DNA of 64,000 nt from Sphingomonas leidyi (GCF_011761945.1 NZ_JAASQV010000001.1:806001-870000); one strand, 5' to 3'. Numbered from the stretch's first letter, positions 42,418 through 50,844 are shown. The notes: generated from the sequence alone by a model not told the origin. Program-made: numbers and translations.

Positions 42418-43914
42418 ATGCCGTCAGAGGATGACCTGTTCCTGCCCGGTCGGCGCCATGTCCTGGGCCTCGGCCTGGCGGGGATGGCGGCGTCGGCACT
42501 CCCCATGCCGGCGGCGTGCGCGTTCGCCGGCGCGTCGATGGCGAAGCGGCTGGACGATCTGCTCGACGCCACGGCATCGGGCTATGGCACGGTCGGCTAT
42601 TCCGCGGCGGTGCTGCGGCGCGGCAGGCTCGTCCATGTCCGCCACGCCGGATTGGCGGATCGCGATACCGGCGCGCGGATCACGGCCCGATCCGTCTATC
42701 CCATCTTCTCCGTCTCCAAGCTGTTCCTGATCGTCGAGTTGGCGAAGGCCGTCGGGCGCGGAGCGCTCGACCTGTCCACGCCGCTCGCCCGGGTCCGGGA
42801 CGGGCTGCCGGAAGCGTGGCGCGGGATCACGCTGGCGCAGGCGCTTGCCCATGTGTCGGGGTTGCCGGACTATATCCCGGATTTCGTCGCGCCGACCGAG
42901 GACCAGGCGCTCGCCGCCATCCGCGACAAGCCGCTGCGCTTCGCGACCGGCACCCGCAACGACTATAACCAGACCAACATGTTGTTCGCCCGCATGGCGC
43001 TGGAGCAGGCCAGCGGCGCCGCGCTCACCGCGCTGGCGGCCCGCCAGTTCCGGGCGGCCGGGATGCGCCGCACCGGCTATCATACCGGCTATCCGGACGG
43101 CGCGGTGCGATTGCCGGGGCTGGTATCGAGCTATCGGCCGATCCTCGGGCGCGGCGGGCTGCCGGCTCCATTCGCGCTGCCGTCCATGCCGAACTATGCG
43201 TTCGGTTCGACGGGGGTCTTCACGACGATGGCCGACATGGTGCGGTGGAGCCAGGCGCTGCTGCGCGGCGACCTGTTGCCGCTCGGAGCGCTGCGTGCGT
43301 CCTGGCCGCCCTTTCCGATGCCTGGCGGTGCGGCCGCCTGGCACAGCCATGGCTGGGAATATTACCGGCACGGCGACGTCACCATCGTCGGCCATGGCGG
43401 CGACGTCCGCCTGGTCTGGCGGCATTTCTTCCGGACGGCGGATCCGGGCGATTGTGCGACCGTGATCTATTTCGACAATGGCGGGCGCTCGACCTTCGAC
43501 CGGCACCGGCTGGCGACCCTGCTCGCCGACCTGGTGATGCCGGGGGCCGCACGCGCGACCGAACTATGGGAGGAGGAGCTGTTTCGCGGCCTCGCTTCCG
43601 GACGCTGGCGCCAGGCGATCGACCTCCTGGACGCGGCCGCACCGCCGGATGCCGTGGAGGCGATCGTGAACCGCGTCGGCTATGACGCCATGCAGATCCT
43701 CGACGTGGAAGCCGCGCTGTTCCCGTTCGCGTGGAACGTGCAGCGGTTTCCCGGTTCGTCGAACGCGCATGACAGCCTTGGCGAAGCCTGTCGCGCGCTG
43801 GGGCGCATCGAAGCCGCGCGCGCAAGCTATGCGCGTGCGCTGGCGCTCGATCCGGGCAATGCGCGGATCGCGGCGATCCTCAGGGATCTTGCCTCGCCGC
43901 CGGCCGCCAACTGA
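42418..43914 (+). CDS. Secreted beta-lactamase-fold serine hydrolase with a C-terminal TPR-like tail
   Basis: A 498-residue protein. A twin-arginine-like signal (GRRHVLGLGLAGMAASA) precedes a class C beta-lactamase/DD-peptidase domain with the nucleophile motif SVSK (Ser98, Lys101) and YNQTN near 182 as the YxN motif; HGWE and GHGGD supply the third region. Residues about 400-498 are extra and end in a helical repeat (HDSLGEACRALGRIEAARAS, then ALALDPGNARIAAIL) resembling one TPR unit. Likely an esterase or peptidase rather than an antibiotic resistance enzyme. ATG with AAGG nine or so bases upstream. The next gene starts 39 bases later. Confidence 0.85.
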   Translation: MPSEDDLFLPGRRHVLGLGLAGMAASALPMPAACAFAGASMAKRLDDLLDATASGYGTVGYSAAVLRRGRLVHVRHAGLADRDTGARITARSVYPIFSVSKLFLIVELAKAVGRGALDLSTPLARVRDGLPEAWRGITLAQALAHVSGLPDYIPDFVAPTEDQALAAIRDKPLRFATGTRNDYNQTNMLFARMALEQASGAALTALAARQFRAAGMRRTGYHTGYPDGAVRLPGLVSSYRPILGRGGLPAPFALPSMPNYAFGSTGVFTTMADMVRWSQALLRGDLLPLGALRASWPPFPMPGGAAAWHSHGWEYYRHGDVTIVGHGGDVRLVWRHFFRTADPGDCATVIYFDNGGRSTFDRHRLATLLADLVMPGAARATELWEEELFRGLASGRWRQAIDLLDAAAPPDAVEAIVNRVGYDAMQILDVEAALFPFAWNVQRFPGSSNAHDSLGEACRALGRIEAARASYARALALDPGNARIAAILRDLASPPAAN

Positions 43915-43952
43915 TGCGATGCCATCCATTTTCTTCTTCGAGGAGCATGACG

Positions 43953-44708
43953 ATGCGTTTCTGCCCGGGTCTCGCGATGTGCGCGGCCGCTTTCCTGGCC
44001 CAGCCGGCAATGGCCGATCCGACCGATGTGGACGTCCGCGTGATCGCGCGCGGTGCCAAGTTCCTCGGCGGCTATGCCGCGCCCGTCCGAATCGTCCTGA
44101 CCGATGCCGATACCGGCGAGACGCTCGCACGGGGCACGACTTCGGGCACGACGGGCGACACCCAGCGGATCATGGGCGGGGAACGGGGCGCCAGGAAGTC
44201 CGACGCGGATTCCGCCGTGTTCCGGGCCCGGCTGGACATCGACCGCCCGCGCCGGGTGACGGTGCAGGCGACAGGCCCCCTCGGCCAGCCCCAGGCGGTG
44301 ACGACTGCGACCAGCACGCAATGGATCCTGCCCGGGCATCACCTGACCGCCGGGGACGGCTGGCTGATCGAACTGCCCGGGCTGATCGTGGATATCGCCG
44401 ATCCCGTCGCCTATCAGTGGACGAAGAAGGGCGAGAGGGTGGGGCTGCGCGTGGGGGTCACCATGTTGTGCGGCTGCGCGCTCTCGCAAAATGGCCCCTG
44501 GCAAGCGAGCGATGCCGAGGTCGAAGCCCATGTGACGGTCAACGGCACGGCCTCTCGCCCGGTGAGACTGCAATTCGACGTGGTATCGGGCACGTTCGCC
44601 GCGAGCCTCCCGGCCACGGCTTCCGGCCTCTACGAAGTCGAGGTCCGCGCATGGATGGGGCCGACCAACAATGCGGGCGTCGCGCGCACCGCCTTCTTCG
44701 TGCGCTGA
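43953..44708 (+). CDS. Secreted protein of unknown function downstream of the serine hydrolase
   Basis: A 251-residue protein with a signal peptide (MRFCPGLAMCAAAFLAQPAMA, cleavage near 21). The mature part is beta-rich, with three stretches that look like immunoglobulin-fold strands (VRIVLTDADTGETLARG, VTVQATGPLGQP, GLYEVEVRAW) and a CGC motif (LCGCALSQNGPW). No family recognised. The ATG at 43953 has AGGAG seven bases upstream; an ATG six bases earlier would be too close to it. It follows the serine hydrolase closely and probably shares its transcript and the control of the CadC-like regulator. Confidence 0.7.
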   Translation: MRFCPGLAMCAAAFLAQPAMADPTDVDVRVIARGAKFLGGYAAPVRIVLTDADTGETLARGTTSGTTGDTQRIMGGERGARKSDADSAVFRARLDIDRPRRVTVQATGPLGQPQAVTTATSTQWILPGHHLTAGDGWLIELPGLIVDIADPVAYQWTKKGERVGLRVGVTMLCGCALSQNGPWQASDAEVEAHVTVNGTASRPVRLQFDVVSGTFAASLPATASGLYEVEVRAWMGPTNNAGVARTAFFVR

Positions 44709-44722
44709 CCGGCAAAGGAAAA

Positions 44723-44750
44723 GGGCGGCCGGGAATGTCCCCGGCCGCCC
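44723..44750. terminator. Bidirectional hairpin between convergent genes
   Basis: GGGCGGCCGGG (44723-44733) pairs perfectly with CCCGGCCGCCC (44740-44750) around a six-base loop, with A-rich sequence before and CGTTTCC after it. It lies between the secreted unknown and the convergent deoxyhypusine-synthase-like gene. Confidence 0.75.
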
Positions 44751-44776
44751 CGTTTCCTTCGTCCTGAGGCAGGCGA

Positions 44777-45856
44777 TCAGGCGAACAGCTTCGCCCAGCC
44801 GCGCTTGACGCGCTCGCGCCAATGGCCGCGATGATAGGCGTCCGACGCCAGCAGCGGCATGACCGAGCCCGCTTCGGCGAACACCATCTGCTCGATGCCG
44901 GTGTTGACCTTGCCCCACGACGCCGCCTCCTGGAGGGTCGAGGACGAGCAGGCGCCGTCGCGCACGTCGGCGACGGTGATCTGCACGGCGTATTTGTGCA
45001 CTTCCACATCCTCATGGCCGAGGATCTCGGCGCAGACGACGGTGTCCTGGATGAAGTTCTTCGGCACGCCGCCGCCGATCATCAGCAGGCCGGTGGTGCC
45101 CGCCTGGATCTTGATCTCGGTGAGCTCGCGGAAATCGGCGATGGCATCGAGCACCATGTACGGACGGCCTTCCTTGGCGGCGTCCACCTGGTGCTTGACC
45201 AGGCCGAAGCCGGCCGACGAGTCGACGAACGCCGGGCAGAAGATCGGCACGTCATGCTCATAGGCGAGCTTGACCAGGCTGTTGTCCTTCTTGCCGTGCT
45301 CGACGAGATACTTGCCCATCTCGCGGATGAAGGCGCGCGACGAATAGGGCTTGGGATCGAGCGATTCCGCGATCTTGTTGATCGTGTGGTCGCAGTCCTG
45401 GAGCTGCTCCTCGTCGATGTAGGTGTCGTAGATGCGGTCGATATAGAGCGAGCGCAGCGTGTCGTCGTCGGGGATCTCGAGCGCCTGATAGTGCTTGTGG
45501 CCCAGGCCCTCGAAGAAATCCATGTCGACGATGGTGGCGCCGGTGGCGACGATCACGTCGACCATGTTGTTGCGCACCAGCTCGGCATAGAGGTCCATGC
45601 AGCCGCCGGCCGAAGTCGAGCCGGCGATCACCAGGACGACGGTGCAGTCCTTGTCGGCCAGCATGTCGTTGTAGATCTTGGTGGCGCGGCCGAGGTCGCG
45701 GCTGGTGAAGCTCATATCGGCCATCGCGTCGACGATCGGGCGCGCGTCGAACGACTTGATGTCGATGTGCTTGACCTGCTTCGACAGCAGTTCCGCCTTG
45801 CGGGTGTCGTTGATCGGGGCGTTGGCCGCCGCGGTCTTGGTGAGGGTGTCGGTCAT
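44777..45856 (-). CDS. Deoxyhypusine-synthase-like enzyme (probable homospermidine-type synthase)
   Basis: A 359-residue NAD-dependent enzyme of the deoxyhypusine synthase family. NAD-binding sequences (LVIAGSTSAGG near 75-85, VATGATIVDMDFFEGLGHKHYQ near 103) and the active-site block ending AASWGKVNTG, with the catalytic lysine Lys316 in SWGK, are conserved. Bacteria lack the eIF5A substrate that archaea and eukaryotes modify, so a small-molecule aminobutyl acceptor such as putrescine is likely, giving homospermidine; this is inference from family knowledge. The start at 45856 has GGGAG five bases upstream. The fold-III decarboxylase upstream on the same strand could supply the diamine. Confidence 0.85.
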   Translation of the reverse strand: MTDTLTKTAAANAPINDTRKAELLSKQVKHIDIKSFDARPIVDAMADMSFTSRDLGRATKIYNDMLADKDCTVVLVIAGSTSAGGCMDLYAELVRNNMVDVIVATGATIVDMDFFEGLGHKHYQALEIPDDDTLRSLYIDRIYDTYIDEEQLQDCDHTINKIAESLDPKPYSSRAFIREMGKYLVEHGKKDNSLVKLAYEHDVPIFCPAFVDSSAGFGLVKHQVDAAKEGRPYMVLDAIADFRELTEIKIQAGTTGLLMIGGGVPKNFIQDTVVCAEILGHEDVEVHKYAVQITVADVRDGACSSSTLQEAASWGKVNTGIEQMVFAEAGSVMPLLASDAYHRGHWRERVKRGWAKLFA

Positions 45857-45943
45857 GGGGTCTCCCATATCTTGCCATGCCGCCGTCATTCAAAGGGGAC
45901 GCGGTAACCCAGATGCGGGGCCGATAGCCCCGAAACAACAATC

Positions 45944-46038
45944 CGTCATCCCCGCGCAGGCGGGGATCCATTTTCGCCGAATGCAGTGAGCCTCACTGTT
46001 ACCAGCCAGAATGGATCCCCGCCTTCGCGGGGATGACG
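45944..46038. repeat. REPIN: two inverted REP copies between the polyamine genes
   Basis: A 29-base unit at 45944-45972 (beginning CGTCATCCCCGC and ending GGGGATCCATT) and its inverted copy at 46010-46038 differ by a single base. The 37 bases between them are unrelated. It fills most of the gap between the decarboxylase and the deoxyhypusine-synthase-like gene. Confidence 0.8.
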
Positions 46039-46057
46039 AACTTAAAGACCTGTGACG

Positions 46058-47299
46058 TTACAGCTTTACGACGTTCCACGCCGGGCGGCGTTCCGAAAGC
46101 TCGACATACATCGAGGCCATCGGCTCGTCCGTCACGGTGACGGTCGCGTCGGTGCCGAAGCCGTTGAACGCGGTGCGCATCGCCGAGCCATAGGCACCCA
46201 GCATGCCGATCTCGAAATAATCGCCCGAACGGGTGTCGGCCGGCAGAAGGAACGGGCCCTTCATGTAGTCGAGATCGTCGCAGGTCGGGCCGTAGAAGCT
46301 GAACTCGACGTCCTTGGCGTTCGATTCCGGCTCGCGCAGCAGCTCGACCGGGAACTTCCAGCCGATGTGCGCGGCATCGAACAGCGTGCCATAGGCGCCG
46401 TCGTTGATGTACAGCTCCGCGCCGCGGCGGCGCTCCACGCGCACCACGATCGAACTGTACTCGGCGCACAGCGCACGGCCCGGCTCGGCCCAGAGCTCGG
46501 CCGAATAGGAGATCGGCAGGCTCTCGAACGCGCGGTGGATCGTCTCGAAATAGGCTTCGAGCGGCGGCGGAGTCATGCCCGGATAGACCGAGGGGAAGCC
46601 GCCGCCGACGTCGATCACGTCCACGGTGACGGCCGACTCGACGATCGCCGCGCGCACGCGTTCCATCGCGTTCGAATAGGCATCCGGCGACATCGCCTGC
46701 GAACCGACATGGAAGCAGATGCCCAGCGCATCGGCGACCTGGCGGGTCTCGAACAGCAGCTTGGCGGCTTCGCCCGGGCCGGCGCCGAACTTCGACGCGA
46801 GGCTGAGCTTCGAATGCTCCGACGAGACGCGCAGGCGCACGCAGAGCGTCAGGTCGCTCGCGGCCACGCCGTCGCGGCTGGTGGCGCGGACGATCTTCTC
46901 CAGCTCCTCGAGGCTGTCGAGCGAGAAGGTGCGGACGCCGTGCGTGAAATACGCCTCTTCGATCGCTTCCTCGGCCTTGACCGGGTGCATGAAGCAGAGC
47001 GTCGCTTCCGGCAGCGTGCGCGCGACCAGGCGAACCTCGCCGATCGACGCCACGTCATAGGTGGCGATGCCGTTGTCCCACAGGATCCGCAGCAGTTCGG
47101 GCGAGGGATTCGCCTTCACGGCATACATTGCCCTGCCCGGGAACTTCTCGACGAAGAACCGGGCGGCCCGTGCCGCGGCGTGCGGACGGACGAGCGTGAC
47201 CGGCTGAACCGGACCCTGCTTGGCGATGTCGAGGCCGGTCACGGTGGAGCCGGCGGTCGAGAGGGGCGCTAACCCCAGCGCGCGATGATGCTTGTGCAA
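46058..47299 (-). CDS. Fold-III PLP decarboxylase for ornithine/lysine
   Basis: A 413-residue alanine-racemase-fold decarboxylase of the eukaryote-like ornithine/lysine type. Lys62 in YAVKANPSP binds PLP, FHVGSQ and VGGGFPSVYPG bind substrate and phosphate, AEPGRALCAE carries the conserved Glu-Pro-Gly-Arg, and GPTCDDLDYMKG holds the catalytic Cys of the dimer partner. Product: putrescine or cadaverine in the cytosol. The start is a TTG, with GGAGG nine bases upstream; no ATG lies nearby. It is upstream of the deoxyhypusine-synthase-like gene, separated by a REPIN, and divergent from the threonine-dehydratase-like gene. Confidence 0.9.
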   Translation of the reverse strand: MHKHHRALGLAPLSTAGSTVTGLDIAKQGPVQPVTLVRPHAAARAARFFVEKFPGRAMYAVKANPSPELLRILWDNGIATYDVASIGEVRLVARTLPEATLCFMHPVKAEEAIEEAYFTHGVRTFSLDSLEELEKIVRATSRDGVAASDLTLCVRLRVSSEHSKLSLASKFGAGPGEAAKLLFETRQVADALGICFHVGSQAMSPDAYSNAMERVRAAIVESAVTVDVIDVGGGFPSVYPGMTPPPLEAYFETIHRAFESLPISYSAELWAEPGRALCAEYSSIVVRVERRRGAELYINDGAYGTLFDAAHIGWKFPVELLREPESNAKDVEFSFYGPTCDDLDYMKGPFLLPADTRSGDYFEIGMLGAYGSAMRTAFNGFGTDATVTVTDEPMASMYVELSERRPAWNVVKL

Positions 47300-47450
47300 C
47301 TCAAGGGACCTCCAAGTGCCTTACGGCGATCGTTGACAAAAGCTGCCTTGCGGTTGGAAGTCCCATGGGGCAGCGGAAGGCGGCACATAAGGACGTTGGA
47401 TCGGGGTGTAAAGTGATTCGAGGCCCGGAATATTACGGCGGGGGTGAATT

Positions 47451-48419
47451 GTGACAATTGTGCGACAACCTACACGCGCGGGCGTTCGCGACGCTGCCTC
47501 GAAGGTCGCCGAGATCCTTCCGCAAACTCCTCTGTTCGTTCAGGAAATCCGTGGAGTGCCGGTGTGCTTCAAGGCCGAGTGCCTGCAACCGATCGGCGCG
47601 TTCAAGATCCGCGGCGCCTGGCATCGACTCACTGCGCTGGACGATCCGGCGCGCGAGAAGGGCGTGGTCGCCTTTTCCTCGGGCAATCATGCGCAGGGAG
47701 TCGCCTGGGCGGCGAAGAAGCTTGGCATCCCGGCGGTGATCGTGATGCCCGCCGACGCGCCCAGGGTGAAGCGCGACGCAACGCTGGCGATGGGCGCGGA
47801 GATCGTCTCCTATGACCGGATGACCGAGAGCCGCGAGAAGATCGCCGCGCACCTTGCCCATGCCCGCGGCGCGACGCTGGTGCCGAGCTTCGACGATCCC
47901 TGGATCATCGAGGGGCAGGGGAGCGCCGGGATCGAGGCGATGACGCAGATCGTCGAGGCCCGGTTGCCCGATTTCGCGAACGTGCTGGTGCCCTGTGGCG
48001 GCGGCGGGCTGGCGGCGGGCCTGGCGCTGGCGCTGCCCGATGCCGAGATCGTCACCGTCGAGCCCGAGGGCTGGGACGATATGCGCCGCAGCCTCGATGC
48101 CGGGTGGATCGAGCCGGTGGGAGACAATCCGCCGCCCACGGCATGCGACGCGCTGCAGACCACGCGCGTCTCGCCGCTGACTTTCGACGTGCTGTCGCGG
48201 CGGGGGGCGACCGGGCTGGCGGTGAGCGAGGCGGAAGTGCGCGCGGCCCAGCGCTGGGCCGCGGCCAGGCTGCGGGTGGTGGTGGAACCGGGCGGGGCAG
48301 TGGCGCTGGCGGCGTTGCTTGCGGGCAAGCTGGACGTGAAGCCGGGCTTGCTCGTGATCCTTTCCGGGGGCAATGCCGATCCCGATGCCTATGCCCAAGT
48401 CCTTGCCGGGAAAGACTGA
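47451..48419 (+). CDS. Threonine/serine dehydratase-like PLP enzyme
   Basis: A 322-residue fold-II PLP enzyme. Lys52 in IGAFKIRGA forms the Schiff base, SSGNHAQGVAWAA binds the substrate carboxylate, and PCGGGGLAAG binds the PLP phosphate; SGGNAD near the end closes the active site. There is no C-terminal ACT domain, so it is the short catabolic or serine-racemase-like form and would not be feedback-inhibited by isoleucine. It converts threonine or serine to an oxo acid and ammonia, or racemises serine. Starts with GTG behind GGGGG. Two tiny membrane-protein genes follow immediately. Confidence 0.88.
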   Translation: MTIVRQPTRAGVRDAASKVAEILPQTPLFVQEIRGVPVCFKAECLQPIGAFKIRGAWHRLTALDDPAREKGVVAFSSGNHAQGVAWAAKKLGIPAVIVMPADAPRVKRDATLAMGAEIVSYDRMTESREKIAAHLAHARGATLVPSFDDPWIIEGQGSAGIEAMTQIVEARLPDFANVLVPCGGGGLAAGLALALPDAEIVTVEPEGWDDMRRSLDAGWIEPVGDNPPPTACDALQTTRVSPLTFDVLSRRGATGLAVSEAEVRAAQRWAAARLRVVVEPGGAVALAALLAGKLDVKPGLLVILSGGNADPDAYAQVLAGKD

Positions 48420-48423
48420 CCCG

Positions 48424-48600
48424 GTGGCCAGCCGCCTCGGCGCCGTGATTGCCAACGTCATGAGCGTCGGTGCGCGCGCGCTCGGCTATTTCCTCTGGGG
48501 AGTGCTGCGCATCGCCTATCGCGGCGATCCCCGGATGATCGCGCTGTTCGGCGGCGTGATCGGGATGACCGGGCTGCTCGTCTGGCTGATCGCCGGCTGA
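48424..48600 (+). CDS. Small membrane protein, 58 residues
   Basis: A 58-residue protein starting with GTG five bases after the dehydratase stop. An amphipathic N-terminal part (VASRLGAVIANVMSVGARAL) precedes a short loop (IAYRGDPR) and a C-terminal membrane helix (ALFGGVIGMTGLLVWLIAG). No family recognised. Its stop overlaps the next start as TGATG, so the two small genes are coupled. The frame continues upstream into the dehydratase gene, but that part is Pro/Met-rich and unlikely to be used. Confidence 0.5.
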   Translation: MASRLGAVIANVMSVGARALGYFLWGVLRIAYRGDPRMIALFGGVIGMTGLLVWLIAG

Positions 48601-48767
48601 TGCCCGATCCCGGCCTGGAGCCGCTCTGGCTCAGCATCGCGGTGATCGCCATGGGCGCGCTCGTCTGGGGCGGGTGGGAACAGTTCCGGGCGGACCGGAC
48701 CAAGGCGATCCTGATGTGGGTCTGCGCCGTCGTGATCCTCGGCAATCTGCTGATCCTGCAGATCTGA
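48600..48767 (+). CDS. Small two-helix membrane protein, 55 residues
   Basis: The ATG overlaps the previous stop (TGATG). The product has two hydrophobic helices (LWLSIAVIAMGALVWGGW and AILMWVCAVVILGNLLILQI) joined by a charged turn (EQFRADRTK). No family recognised. It probably forms a pair with the 58-residue protein. Evidence is the overlap, the clean hydrophobic pattern and the lack of any competing frame. Confidence 0.5.
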   Translation: MPDPGLEPLWLSIAVIAMGALVWGGWEQFRADRTKAILMWVCAVVILGNLLILQI

Positions 48768-48952
48768 AACGCGCCGGGGTCGCATCGACATCAGCATTGC
48801 GAGGTGTCGCCAATATTCCTCTCCCTCCGGGGGAGGCTTTCCGAATGCCGAGCGGGCCCATGCCCGGCTGACACATCTGGTTACACAAGATCGTTGGACG
48901 CGCCCGTGTGCCGCGCGCATATCCTTCGCCTGCCCGGCTGATGAGGTGCGTG

Positions 48953-49795
48953 ATGCGCAAATCCCTGATCCTGCTGCCGTTCCTGCTCGCCGCCATGCCC
49001 GCGTCCGCGCAATCCGCGCCGGCGCGCGAGATCGCCTATGGCACGGCGCAGCTGCAGAAGCTGGATTTCTACAAGGGCGCAGGGGATGCCGCGCCGCTGG
49101 TGGTGTTCGTCCATGGCGGCGGCTGGCAGCGGGGCGACAAGGGCAATGCGACCGGCGCGGCGAAGATCGCCCATTTCACCGGGCGCGGTTTCGCCTTTGC
49201 CAGCGTCGACTATCGGCTCGTGCCGGGCGCGACAGTGGAGGAACAGGCGCAGGACGTCGCCGATTCGCTGGCCTATCTGGCGCGGCATGCGCGCGCGCTG
49301 GGCGTGGATCCGGGCAAGATCGTGGTGATGGGGCACAGCGCGGGCGCGCATCTGGCGGCGCTGGTCGCGACCGATCCCGTCTATCTCCGCAAGGCGGGCT
49401 GGGGCCTGGACCGGCTTGCCGGCGTCGTGCTGCTCGACGGCGCGGCCTATGACGTGCCCGCGCAGATGGCCGATGGCCCGCGGATCATGGGCGGCACCTA
49501 TGATGCCGCGTTCGGCCGCGATCCCGCCCGTCAGCGCGCGCTCTCGCCCACCTTGCAGGCCGCCGCGCCCAATGCCCGCGACTTCCTGATCCTGCACGTG
49601 GAGCGTGTGGACGGCACGCGCCAGTCCGAAGCGCTGGGGCGCGCGCTCGCGGCGGCGGGCGCACGGGTGACGGTGCAGGGCTTTGCCGGCCGGGGACTGC
49701 GCGGCCATATGGAAATCAACCGGGCGCTGGGCGATCCCGTCTATCCGGCGACGGCGGTGGTGGATCGCTGGATCGACGGCGTGCTGGCGCGCTGA
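48953..49795 (+). CDS. Secreted alpha/beta-hydrolase (carboxylesterase-like)
   Basis: A 280-residue hydrolase with a signal peptide (1-20, LLPFLLAAMPASA). The oxyanion motif HGGGW (about 55-59) and nucleophile GHSAGAH (about 126-132, Ser128) place it in the hormone-sensitive-lipase/kynurenine-formamidase-like group; DGxAYD and a late His (GHMEINRAL) complete the triad region. It probably hydrolyses a small ester or amide in the periplasm. The ATG at 48953 has GAGG upstream and begins the signal sequence; the frame extends to 48908 without one. A GC-rich stem CTCCC/GGGAG precedes it near 48821-48836. Confidence 0.82.
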   Translation: MRKSLILLPFLLAAMPASAQSAPAREIAYGTAQLQKLDFYKGAGDAAPLVVFVHGGGWQRGDKGNATGAAKIAHFTGRGFAFASVDYRLVPGATVEEQAQDVADSLAYLARHARALGVDPGKIVVMGHSAGAHLAALVATDPVYLRKAGWGLDRLAGVVLLDGAAYDVPAQMADGPRIMGGTYDAAFGRDPARQRALSPTLQAAAPNARDFLILHVERVDGTRQSEALGRALAAAGARVTVQGFAGRGLRGHMEINRALGDPVYPATAVVDRWIDGVLAR

Positions 49796-49824
49796 GCATT
49801 GGCGTAGGAGGCGCGAGCCCCTAG

Positions 49825-50043
49825 ATGGGCCGCATGTCGCTTCTCGCCGAACTCCATTACGACGCGTCCGATTTCGACGTGATCCGTCCGGGCACCCATG
49901 TCGTCTGCGCCGTCAGCGGCGCGCCGATCCCGCTCGACCAGCTCAAATATTGGAGCGCCGAGTTCCAGGAAGCCTATCGCAGCGCGGCCGAGGCAACCGC
50001 CGCGATCCTGGCGGGCGGAGCGAAGAATCTGAAGAAGGATTGA
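49825..50043 (+). CDS. DUF2093-domain protein
   Basis: A 72-residue cytosolic protein matching DUF2093: LHYDASDFDVIRPGTHVVCA, then GAPIPLDQLKYWSAEFQEAY. Function unknown; the family is common and short in alphaproteobacteria. The ATG at 49825 lies 13 bases after GGAGG, rather far; an ATG three codons later is possible. It follows the esterase by 29 bases and may share its transcript, although the esterase and DUF2093 gene have no obvious functional link. Confidence 0.75.
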   Translation: MGRMSLLAELHYDASDFDVIRPGTHVVCAVSGAPIPLDQLKYWSAEFQEAYRSAAEATAAILAGGAKNLKKD

Positions 50044-50080
50044 GGGGCGGCGGAGCCAGGTCCGCCAGTCCGCCCCCGGC

Positions 50081-50108
50081 CGTCAGCCCCGTCCTTGCAG
50101 GGGTGACG
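50081..50108. repeat. REP-type palindrome, degenerate copy 5
   Basis: CGTCAGCCCC, an eight-base spacer, then GGGGTGACG, a diverged version of the palindrome found elsewhere in the window. It lies between the convergent DUF2093 and alpha/beta-hydrolase genes. Confidence 0.55.
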
Positions 50109-50134
50109 GCGTCCGGCGGGCGTCTGCCAGCCCC

Positions 50135-50791
50135 TCAGCGGATCGGCGAGTTGGGGTCGAGCCGCATGTCGAGATAGCGGTCCACGCTCTTCATCAGGTC
50201 GTCCATCTCGTGCTCGAAGAAGTGGTTCGCGCTCGGAATGGTGTCGTGATGGATGGTGATGTGCTTCTGGGTGCGCAGCTTGTCGACCAGCTTCTGCACC
50301 GCGCCCGGCGTGACCACCTCGTCATTCTCGCCCTGGATGATGATGCCCGAGGACGGGCAGGGGGCAAGGAAGGTGAAGTCGAACATGTTCGCCGGCGGCG
50401 CGATCGAGATGAAGCCGCGGATTTCCGGACGGCGCATCAGCAGCTGCATGCCGATCCAGGCGCCGAAGCCGAAGCCGGCGACCCAGGTGCTGCTCGCTTC
50501 CGGGTGGAAGCTCTGTACCCAGTCGAGCGCGCTCGCCGCGTCGGACAGTTCGCCGATGCCGTTGTCGAACGTCCCCTGGCTCTTGCCGACGCCGCGGAAA
50601 TTGAAGCGCAGCGTCGCGAAGCCACGGCGCTGGAAGGTCTTGTAGACTTCCTGGACGATGCGGTTGTTCATCGTGCCGCCCGCATTGGGATGCGGGTGGA
50701 GGATCATGGCGACCGGTGCGCGCGGCTTGGGAGCGGGAGCGAAACGGCCTTCGAGGCGCCCCTCGGGGCCGGGAAAGATGACTTCGGGCAA
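50135..50791 (-). CDS. Alpha/beta-hydrolase of the dienelactone-hydrolase-like group
   Basis: A 218-residue cytosolic hydrolase. HPHPNAGGTMNNRI near 32-45 and FNFRGVGKSQG near 63-73 are typical of this conserved bacterial group; the nucleophile elbow position reads AGFGFGAWIG, so the usual Ser appears to be Gly, and a catalytic role is doubtful. ENDEVV and SANHFFE supply the acid and His region. A TTG start at 50791 is preferred because family sequence begins there (PEVIFPGPEGRLEG) with AGG six bases upstream; the frame stays open to 50872. Divergent from the cysteine desulfurase genes. Confidence 0.75.
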   Translation of the reverse strand: MPEVIFPGPEGRLEGRFAPAPKPRAPVAMILHPHPNAGGTMNNRIVQEVYKTFQRRGFATLRFNFRGVGKSQGTFDNGIGELSDAASALDWVQSFHPEASSTWVAGFGFGAWIGMQLLMRRPEIRGFISIAPPANMFDFTFLAPCPSSGIIIQGENDEVVTPGAVQKLVDKLRTQKHITIHHDTIPSANHFFEHEMDDLMKSVDRYLDMRLDPNSPIR

Positions 50792-50844
50792 GGCAGACCT
50801 GCTTTGAATTGGAGGCGCGCTGTGGAGCGCGGTGCGTTGGGCGC

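Noticed and set aside
50135..50791. Calling the minus-strand alpha/beta-hydrolase a confirmed dienelactone hydrolase
   Set aside because: The expected nucleophile position appears to be Gly within GFGFGAW, so only the fold group is claimed.
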